Origin: Veillonella sp.
GTDB lineage: Bacteria > Bacillota > Negativicutes > Veillonellales > Veillonellaceae
Direction: 5' to 3'
DNA: 11,816 nt
Assembly: GCA_022737715.1 (NCBI GenBank)
Contig: JAIITD010000043.1
Coordinates: 1-11,816, forward strand
Shown in pieces: positions 1 through 9,400 of this stretch (the first letter of the stretch is position 1; every line of letters starts with the position of its first letter). Under the pieces are notes generated by a model. The model ran no database searches and was not told the origin of the DNA. It saw only the letters and a program-made list of their open reading frames with translations. The position numbers and the translations under genes are program-made.

Positions 1-157
1 ATATTTATGTAAGTAAATAAATCGAAAATGATTAATATATGTTTACTGAAATTGAAAAAAATAGTACAAAAATGTGTAAAAAATACACCATTTCTTAACA
101 AAAATTAAAAAAATAAACATTTTTCCAAGTTTATGAGAAAAAAATGAGAGAAAATGT

Positions 158-186
158 TTTACAAAAAGAAAATTTTTTGTTATAGT
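158..186 (+). promoter_or_regulatory. Candidate promoter P1 of the adhesin gene
   Basis: A -35 box TTTACA (158-163) lies exactly 17 bases from a -10 box TATAGT (181-186). Each matches five of six consensus positions, and TG at 178-179 forms an extended -10. The expected start is near 193, giving a leader of about 135 bases. The spacer is an A-run followed by six Ts (173-178). It is the better of the two promoters by motif match, but in DNA this AT-rich chance matches are common. Confidence 0.55.
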
Positions 187-258
187 ATGTACATGAAGTA
201 AGATGAATAAAAAGTGAAACATGCAAAAATGTTCTTCACACAATGATTTTTATTTCTA

Positions 259-287
259 TTGAATAGGGATTAATTAAGGATTATAAG
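259..287 (+). promoter_or_regulatory. Candidate promoter P2 of the adhesin gene
   Basis: TTGAAT (259-264, four of six consensus positions) is followed after 17 bases by TATAAG (282-287, five of six). Transcription would start near 294, leaving a leader of only about 34 bases before the ATG at 328. It could work with P1 as a tandem promoter or be a chance match. Confidence 0.4.
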
Positions 288-309
288 TGTCTTAAAGAAA
301 GAGAAAAAG

Positions 310-316
310 AAAGGGG
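310..316 (+). promoter_or_regulatory. Ribosome binding site of the adhesin gene
   Basis: AAAGGGG ends 11 bases before the ATG at 328. The spacing is slightly long, but this is the only purine-rich Shine-Dalgarno-like site near the start. Starting at 328 also places a complete ESPR-type signal sequence at the N terminus, which supports this start. Confidence 0.6.
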
Positions 317-327
317 TTCATAGAAAT

Positions 328-492
328 ATGAATAAGATCTTTAAAGTTGTTTGGAGCAAAACAAAAGAATGCTACGTTGTAGTATCTGAAGTAGCGAAAA
401 ACAATGGTGGTAAGAAAAAAGTTTTAGCTAGCGTATTGGCTGGCTTGGCAATGGTAGGTGTTGCTGCACAAATGGGTACACCTGTACAAGCG
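328..492 (+). other. ESPR-type extended signal peptide
   Basis: Residues 1-55 begin MNKIFKVVWSKTKECYVVV, the extended signal peptide region (ESPR) typical of large autotransporters. A second basic segment (NNGGKKK, 25-31) and a hydrophobic core (32-47) follow, with a likely signal peptidase I site after VQA at residue 55. In this family the ESPR is thought to slow inner-membrane translocation and limit periplasmic misfolding. The exact cleavage point is inferred. Confidence 0.88.
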
Positions 493-3400
493 GATTCACG
501 ATATAATAAATCGACAATTGTTGTTGCACCTAATGGATTATCTCCTGCCTATAGTAGTGGTACCTATAAGGGTAGTGAAAATAATGATGTATCTTATAAC
601 TCTATTGTAGTGGGTTTTCTTAATAATGCATATGATCCTAGCACGAATGGACATTTTATTTTTGGTGCTAATAATAAAGCAACTAATGAATCTACACTTG
701 CCTTAGGTAATAACAATGAAGCGACAGGACCTTCTTCTACAGCAATTGGTTCTGGTTCTGAAGCAACAGGTAGGAATACTATTGCTATGGGTAATGTAGC
801 TAAAGCAAATCAAATAGGTAATCTTGCTATTGGTAGTTATGCAAAAGCTCAAACTTCTGGGACTTTTATGAGTACTGTAACACATGCACCGGAGGAAAAA
901 GGTTATGCTGTTGCATTAGGTGGTTATGCTGAGGCTACAGAACATAGTACTGTCGCTGTTGGTGCAGTATCTAAAGCTTCTGGTTTTAAAGCTACGGCAG
1001 TTGGCGCTGGTGCGCAAGCTAAAGGAGATAATTCAACTGTTGTTGGTACGGCAAGTGTTGCTAATAGTGGTGATTCCTTTGTTGGTGGTTTCAAGAACGT
1101 AACTCATGGTGACCGAAATGTTGCAGTTGGTACAAATAATACTGTAGCAGGTGAAGACTCTATTGGTGTTGGTAGTGGTGTCATTGCAACTACAGGTAAA
1201 ACAATTGCTATTGGTAATACAATGGTAAATCCAACCTATCCTAATGGAAGACAGACGATTGCTCGTGGTAAGAACAAACTTGATGGATCTGGGAACCCTA
1301 TGTATGGGACTACTGATGTAGATAATATTTTTGCTCTTGCTATTGGTAATGGTGCGCAAGCAGATGGTACAGCTAAAAGTGCATCTGGCATGATTGCTAT
1401 TGGTCAAGAAGTAACAGCGGATAATAATAATACTGTTGCAATTGGTGTTCAAACTAAGGCAACTGGTAGTAATGCTTTAGCTATTGGTAGTACGGCACAA
1501 GCTATTGGCGCTTCCAGTGCTGCATTCGGTACACAAGCAGTTGCGAATGGTTTGGGTGCTACGGCATTCGGTCCTGGCGCAAGTGCTGGTGATGGTTCTA
1601 CTGTTGCAGATGGTTCTACAGCGGTAGGTCGTAAATCTACTGTAACTGCTGAAGGTGGTACAGGTATTGGTTGGGCTACAACTGTAAGTGCAAAAGATGC
1701 GACTGCAATTGGTCATAGTGCTACTGCAAATATCGTAGGTGGTGTTGCGCTTGGTTCTAACTCTGTAACAACTACTGCAGCAGGTGTACAAGGTTACAAT
1801 CCTGCAACTGGTCGTACAAATAAATATAGTGACCAAAATGCAGCCGTTGGCACATCTACATTAGCTGCTGTTTCCGTAGGTAATGGTACAACTGCAACTC
1901 GTCAAATTACAGGTCTTGCAGCAGGTACTGATGATACTGATGCTGTTAACGTAGCTCAATTGAAAAACGTTAACTTGAAGTATGCCGCAGATACTGGTAA
2001 TAGTGATGTACTGTTGAAAGATGGTACTTTGAAAGTTAAAGGTGATAATGATCTTATTTCAACATCTGTTGTAGCAACTGGTGCTGATAAAGGGGCTGTT
2101 CAAATCACAGCTAAAGTAGGCGGTACTATTAATAATACAGATGGTAAAGCTGTTAAACCTACTACAAATGGTATTGCAACAACTGACAATGTAGCTGACG
2201 CTATAAATAACTCTTACTGGAAAGCAACTGCTGGTGGTAACACAGATGGTACTCCAAGTGTAGGTAATGTTAAACCTGGCACACAAGTTACTTATAGTGC
2301 AGGCGATAATCTAAAAGTAAAACAAACTATTGCTGCAAATGGCAATCAAGAATATAAATACTCCTTAAATCCAGTTTTAACAGGTATTACATCTATTGCT
2401 AATACTACAACTGGACCAAAAATGACATTTGGTGGTAATTCCATCAATATTACTGGTGGTTCCTTAGATATGGGGAATAATAAGATCACAAATCTTGCGA
2501 CTGGTACAGATGATAAAGATGCAGTTAATGTAAAACAGTTGAAAGATACTGAAATACATATTACCCCTGGTACATATACACCAGATAGTAATAAAAAAGT
2601 TACATTAACATACGAAAATGGTGATAATAAAACTATAGCTGGTAAAACAGCTGTTATCGACTTATCTGGTTTGGCAACAGGTGGTACAGCTTCTACTGAA
2701 AGCGTAGTTAAAAAGGCAGCTGCAACTGGTGATACTAACATTGCTGATGTTTCTGTTGCAGGCGGTAAAGCTGTAAATGATCCTGGTGCTCAATATGAAG
2801 TATCCGTATCTAAAAATGCCGTTAAAGACGCAGCTCGTGAAGCAGTAACAGTAAATAATGGTGGTAACACAGATAATCCTATTTCTGTAACACCAACACA
2901 AGACAATACTAACCACAATACAACATATGCTGTTACATTCGATGGTAATAAAGCAGCAAAACAAATTCCATTAACTTATAAAGCAACTAATGGTACTATT
3001 ACAACTGCTGATCAAACAGTAAAACTAGATAAAGGCTTGAACTTCACAGGTGGTGATTATACAACTGCTAGCGTTGGTGCTGATGGTAAAGTAACATTTG
3101 ATGTTACTCTTGGTACAGCTCCAACAGTAACTGATGGTAAACCTGGTGTTCCAGGACAAGCTGGTGCAGCCGGTAAAGATGGTATTGCTACTGTTAAAAC
3201 TGTAGTAGATACAATCAATAACTCCGGTTGGAAAGCCAATGCTAAAGCAAACGGTGGTAATCTTGATGGATCTGCTACAGCGACTGTTGTAAAACCTGGT
3301 AATACAGTTAACTACGCAGCAGGTAAAAACATCACTGTTAAACAAGAACTTGAAACAGATGGTGCGGGTGCATTAACTGGTAACCAAACGTATACATACT

Positions 3401-6400
3401 CTTTAAATAAAGATATTGATCTTACTAGTGCTGGTTCTGTAACTACTGGTAATACAAAAGTAGATAATGGTGGTGTAACAATCACTGCTCCTGCTGGTGG
3501 CACAACATCTAACGTTACTTTGACTCAATCTGGCCTTAATAATGGCGGTAATAAGATCACTAATGTTGCTGAAGGTACGAATAATACTGATGCAGTTAAC
3601 GTTAAACAATTGAAAGAAAACCGTACAGAAGTTAAAGCAGGTGATAATGTAGTTGTAACTACAGCTGCTGATCCTACAGATAACCATACTATTTATACTG
3701 TAAATGCTGTAACACCAGCTGTTTACACAACTCCAGACGGTGAAAAATTAACGAAAGATAAAGACGGTAAATTCCATAAAGTTGGCGAAACAGCAGAATA
3801 TACTGGTGATATTATTACATCTTTTGAAAACCCTAAAGCAGCAGCTGGTCAAACAACAAAAGATGGTGGCATGATCGTTAACAATATTGGTTCTGCTATT
3901 AAAAATCAAAATCCAACAATGCCAGCAGGTCAAACTGCTACATACTTGGATAAATTGAAAGCAGCAGCTGATAATAACTCTAATGTTAAAAATGCAGCGG
4001 TTAATGTATCTGACCTTCATAACACTGCTGAAGCATTGAAAGCTAACGAGTTGCATATTCGTCCTACAGCTTCTAACCGTACAGGTGAAACTGTTAATAA
4101 AAATACAGCAGGTACAGCTGATGAGGTTTACAAATATGATGCAACAACTAAATCTGTAACATTGAAATATAACGATGGTACAGGTGCTGGTGTAACTGGT
4201 ACAGAAGCTAAAATCGACTTGTCCGATTTGGCTAACCAAATTACAAGCGGTTATACTTTCAAAGCGAATGCAACTGCAAATGGTGGCAAAGTAGATGGCA
4301 CTGCTACAGCAACAGCTGTTGAAAACGGTGGCACTATCAACTATACAGCAGGTAAAAACTTGACTGTAAAACAAGATATTGATGCAACTAATAAAACACA
4401 TACATATACGTATAGCCTCGATAAAGATTTAACTAACTTGGATAAAGTTGTTGTAAATGGTAAAGATGGTCAAGCTGGTAAAGATGGCGTAACTATCGTT
4501 GGTCCTCAAGGTGCAACTGGTGCTACAGGTATACCTGGTACAAATGGTATCGACGGTAAAGTTGGTATCTCTGGTAAAGACGGCAAAGACGCTGTATCTA
4601 TCGCTGGTAAAGATGGTGTTGGTACAATCGGCTTGACCGGCCCTCAAGGCCCTGCTGGTACAAACGGCAAATCTGTAGATATTTCTACTGAAAATGGTAC
4701 CCAAACATTAGTTAAACCAGAAGCAAACAATAATAATCAATCTCAACGTATTGTATACGTACCAAAAGATGCTAATGGCAATCCATTGAAAGATGATGCT
4801 GGCAACACAATTAAACGTGAAGTTGCTACTATGGATGATGGCTTGAAATTCACTGGTAACAATGAATCCACTGTAAATAAACATAACTTGGGTTCCTTGG
4901 TAAAAGTACAAGGTGAAGGCACTAAAGAAGGTACTAATGCAGCTGGCACTAAAGAAATCCAAACTTCTGATGGTACTAAATTCGAATCTGCTAAAGATAA
5001 TATCGCAGTAGAAGCGAATAATGGTGATACATTGACAGTTAAGTTGAACAAAAACCTCAAAGGTTTAGATTCTGTTCAAACTAAGACTGTTGAATTAGGC
5101 GATTATACAACGCCTGGTAGTACAACTAATATTACCTACAACCCAACAGATAAACGTATTGAATATACAACACCTGGTACTACACAAACTAAGAAAGTAG
5201 CAACTACTGACGATATCTGGACAATTCAAGGTGATGGCACTGATGTAGCTCCTGTAGGTGGCAAGGTTAATGTAAAAGCTGGCGAAAATATCCTTATTAC
5301 AACTCCAACTACTGCTGATGGCTCTATGACTATCAATGCAGTAACACCTGCTGTGTATACAGATAAAAATGGTAACAAGTTAACTAAGGATAAAGATGGT
5401 AAATTCCATAAGCCTGATGGGACTGAAGTTCAACCTGCTGATGTAATTACTTCTATTCAAGATGCAGCGGGTAATGTAACTGGCGGTAACTCCATTGTTA
5501 ACAACGTTGGCTCCGCTATTAAAAACGCTGGTAATGCAGGGGACTCTTTCTTGACTAAGTTAGATGCTGCTAACACTACAACACCAAATGCAGCAGTAAA
5601 TGTATCTGACTTGAAGAACACCGCGGATGGCTTGACTAATAAAGGCTTAAGATTCGATGCCAATGAAGGTAACGAGAAAACAAACAAGCTTGGCTCTAAA
5701 GTAACTGTTCAAGGCACTGGTGCTTTATCTACCGGTAAAGCGTATGCTGATGAATATAACACAGCTAATATTAGAACTAAAATTGAACAAGGAACTGATG
5801 GCAACACAACAATTAATGTTGGTTTGGCTAAAGCATTGAAAGATATTAACTCTATCTCTAATGGCGGTTCTTCTATCACTATTAGTGATGTTCCAGCTGG
5901 TGCAACTACTCCTGCTGTAACTATCTCTGGTGGTAACTTGTCAATGGGTAATGGCACAACAAATAATAAGATTGTGAACTTGGCTCCTGGTACAGATGGT
6001 ACTGATGCAGTTAACGTGAAACAGTTGAAAGATACTGAATTACACATTACTCCTGGCACATATACACCTGGTGCTGATAAAAAAGTTAAATTAACGTATA
6101 CAGATGGTAATAATGCTGTAGTTACTGGTAAAGAAGCAGTTATTGACTTGTCTGGTTTATCCACAGGTGGCACAACAGCCTCCTCTTGGAATGTTAAGTC
6201 TTCTGCTAATACTACAGATGGTGGTGCCGTTGCTGATAACCATAATGCAAACGCTCAAAACATTGCAGATGGTAAATCTGTAGAATTCCAATCTGGTAAA
6301 AACTTAGTAGTAAAACAAACTAATGATACTGCTAACGGTAATGCTACTGTAGAATTCTCCTTGTCTGATAACATTACAGCTGGTAAAAATGGTGCTAATG

Positions 6401-9400
6401 GTAAAGATGGTTCCGTTGGGGTAACTGGTAAAGACGGTTCTTCCGTAGTGATTAATGGTGCAGATGGTTCTATCGGCATGACTGGTCCTAAAGGCCAAGA
6501 TGGCAAAGATGGTATTAACGGCCGTGATGGTGCAAACCTTTCCATGACATCTGCTAAGGGTGAACAAGTTCTTGTAAACCGTGATCCTGCTCACAATGCT
6601 GATACAGACAAAGCTGAACGTATTGTCTATGTTCCAAAAGATGCTAGTGGCAATCCAATTCAAGATGCTAATGGTAAGAATATCGTACGTGAAGTTGCTA
6701 CGATGGATGATGGCTTAAAATTCACTGGTAACAATACAACTATCGAAAACAAACAAAAACTTGGTTCTTTAGTTAAAGTTCAAGGTGAAGGTACTAAAGA
6801 AGGTACTACAGTTATTAATACAACAACTGGTGAAAAAGAAATCGTATTGTCTGATGGTACAACTAAGTTTGAATCTGCAAAAGATAATATCGCGGTAGTA
6901 GCTGATGGTACTGATACATTAACTGTTAAGTTGAATAAAAATATTAAAGGTTTAGATTCTGTTCAAACTAAAACAGTAGTATTGGGTGATCCTAGCGTTA
7001 CTAATGGCACGACTAATATTACATATAATCCTACAGAAAAACGTATTGAATATGTAACACCTGATGCAGCTGGTACAGGCACTACTACTAATAAAGTAGC
7101 TAACTTGGCAGATGAACTCCATATTCAAGATACAACCTATACAATTGGTGATACTACCAAACGTGCTACTGCAGCAAAAGACGAAGTTACATTAACTTAT
7201 AAAGATGGTAATGGTAACGAAGTGGCTGATAAGTATGCAATTATCAAAGGCGTAGCTAACTCTGATCTTTCTAATATCTCTGATGCTGGTAAGAAAAATA
7301 TTACTAAACTTGGTTCTATTGTAAAAGCTGGTGACAATGTAACTGTATCTGAAGCATCTGATGCTACTACAGGCCAGAAAACTTATACTGTAAATGCTGT
7401 AACTCCAGCAGTGTACACTAAAGCTGATGGCACTAAAGTAATTAAACGTCCAGATGGTACTTTCACGACTAACCTTGATGGTTCTGCTGGTAATGATGTA
7501 CCTGCAAGCGATGTAATCGTATCCTTCCAAGATGCAGCTGGTAATACAACTGGTGGTAACTCCATTGTTAATAACGTTGGTTCTGCAATTGACAAACCAG
7601 GTACAGCTACTGGTAATACTTTCTTGACTCAGCTTGATAATGCTGCTGCTACAACTCCATTTGCAGCGGTTAACGTAAGAGACCTTAAGACTACTGCTGA
7701 TGCGTTGAAAGCAAACGAACGTCATATTGCACCTACAAGTGTGGCAACTGGTTCTACTGAAAATAAAGGTGGTACAACTGTAGGGACTGAAAATGTATAT
7801 AAATATGATGCAACTACTAAGAAAGTTACATTGACTTACAATGATGGTAAGGGCAATGCAGTGACTGATACTAAAGCAGTTATCGACTTCTCTGCATTGA
7901 ACACTGGTGGTACAGGTGCTTCCTCTTGGAATATCGCTTCTGATAAAGTATCCGCTACTGAAGGTGCTGTGGCTACTGGTTCTGCAGGTACTCAAAACAT
8001 TGCAGATGGTAAAACAGTAACTATGAAAGCTGGTAAAAACTTAACGGTTAACCAATCTAACGATGGTGCTGGTAATGCATCCGTTGCATTCTCCTTGGAT
8101 AAAAATCTAGAAAATCTAGATAAAGTTGTTGTCAATGGTAATGATGGTGCTACTGGTCAAGCTGGTGTAAGCATTGTTGGACCTAAGGGTGCTAATGGTG
8201 TTGATGGTAACGACGGTAAAGTAGGCATTGCTGGTAAAGACGGTAAAGATGCTGTATCTATTTCTGGTAAAGACGGCGTAGGCCACATTGGTTTACAAGG
8301 ACCTAAAGGTACTCCTGGTACACCAGGTGCTGATGGTGCAAACCTAGACATTACTACAGATCATGGTACACAAACACTTGTTAAACCGGAAAGAAACAAT
8401 AATAATCAATCTGAACGTATCGTATACGTACCAAAAGATGCTAATGGTAATCCATTGAAAGATACTGATGGTAACGATATTAAACGTGAAGTTGCTACTA
8501 TGGATGATGGTTTGAAGTTCACTGGTAACAATGAATCTACTGAAAATAAACAAAAACTTGGTTCTTTAGTAAAAGTTCAAGGTGAAGGTACGAAAGAAAG
8601 TACTGCAGTTGATCCTGCAACAGGTAAGAAATATGTAGTATTGTCTGATGGTACGACTAAATTCGAATCAGCTAAAGACAACATCGCAGTAGAAGCGGAT
8701 GGTACAGATACATTGACTGTTAAGTTGAACAAAAACCTTAAAGGTTTAAATAGTATCCAACTTGGTGGTAACACTATTCAAAGCAATGGTGATAACATTA
8801 CTTTCACAACTAATGGTGGCACTACAAAAACTGTAGCTACTACAGATCAATTGTGGACAATCCAAGCTAATGGTACGGATGTTCCTGCTAAATCTGGTAA
8901 GGTAAATCTTGTAGCTGGTGATCATATCACAATTACTCCTGATGCAGCTAATGGCAAAATGACAATCAGTGCAACTGGCTTTGGTTCTATGGATGGATTC
9001 AATGTAAAAACATCTGCAGAATCTGCTACAGTAGGTACTCATGCTGGCGATACAACAGAAAATATCAAAAATGGTAAAACTGTAGATATGCAAGCTGGTA
9101 AAAACTTGGTTGTTACTCAATCCAATGATGGTAATGGCAATACAACTGTTAACTATGCATTGAACAAAGATGTTAATCTTGGTACTAATGGTTCCTTGAA
9201 AACTGGCGATACTACTATCAACAATGATGGTTTCAAAAATGGTAACACTACAGTTGGCGGTAATGGCATGACTATCAAGAACCCAACTGATCCAACTAAG
9301 ACTGTATCCTTAACTAAAGATGGTCTTAACAATGGTGGTAACCAAATCACTAATGTTGCATCTGGTGGTAATGTTGATACAAATGCTGCTAACATCGGCG

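Larger units (their letters stand above)
1..327. other. AT-rich upstream region of the adhesin gene
   Basis: This stretch contains no credible gene. It is extremely rich in A and T, with several runs of six or seven A or T residues, which may act as curved DNA or UP-type elements. The only supported content is two candidate promoters reading rightward (158-186 and 259-287) and the ribosome binding site of the adhesin gene. A 66-codon open frame on the minus strand (43-243) is a low-complexity Phe/Leu/Ile-rich translation and is not a convincing gene. Confidence 0.7.
3703..7728 (+). repeat. NAVTPAVYT...NNVGSAI...AAVNV stalk domain, three copies
   Basis: Copies lie at 3703-4059, 5335-5655 and 7393-7728. 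Each begins NAVTPAVYT, continues through a DGxK/DGxF segment, a D[VI]I[TV]S[IF] strand, I-V-N-N-[VI]-G-S-A-I and a FLT/YLDKL helix, and closes with AAVNV[SR]DL. The ending resembles a neck, so this is probably a beta-rich domain capped by a short coiled coil. Confidence 0.7.
4747..8760 (+). repeat. RIVYVPKD...MDDGLKFTGNN stalk domain, three close copies
   Basis: Copies lie at 4747-5079, 6619-6966 and 8416-8760, each 111-116 residues and each soon after a collagen-like segment. Shared motifs in order are RIVYVPKDA, REVATMDDGLKFTGNN, KLGSLVKVQGEGTKE, KFESAKDNIAV and DTLTVKLNKN. Copies 1 and 3 share a 32-base identical stretch (4810-4841 and 8479-8510). A more divergent relative lies at 5644-5856 (GLRFDAN, NKLGSKVTVQG), and a fragment near 3031-3120 has GLNFTGG. 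I do not recognise a named domain here. Confidence 0.75.
2218..9180 (+). repeat. Recurring stalk domain with W/F start and GKNLxVKQ...YSL core
   Basis: Six copies begin with Trp or Phe at 2218, 3229, 4258, 6187, 7927 and 8998. Each runs through a glycine/alanine-rich stretch to G-[KD]-N-[LI]-x-V-x-Q, and ends about 60 residues later in [YF][SA]L. Two relatives begin WTIQ at 5218 and 8854 and keep the G-K-V-N-[VL]-x-A-G segment. A shortened relative occurs near 9640-9750. The pattern resembles the Trp-ring/GIN class of beta-rich stalk domains in other trimeric autotransporters, but I cannot confirm the class by eye. Confidence 0.65.

Noticed and set aside
43..243. 66-codon minus-strand open frame in the upstream region
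   Set aside because: It is a Phe-rich translation of AT-rich DNA without a recognisable motif, and it overlaps the best promoter candidate.
920..1102. 60-codon plus-strand open frame inside the head region
   Set aside because: It overlaps a strong domain-supported frame, is Leu/Val-rich low complexity, and has no convincing start signal.
4459..8343. Repeats as a CRISPR array or phage tail-fibre gene
   Set aside because: The repeats are in-frame protein repeats of variable length without uniform spacers. There are no phage genes nearby, and the ESPR and YadA anchor establish an autotransporter.
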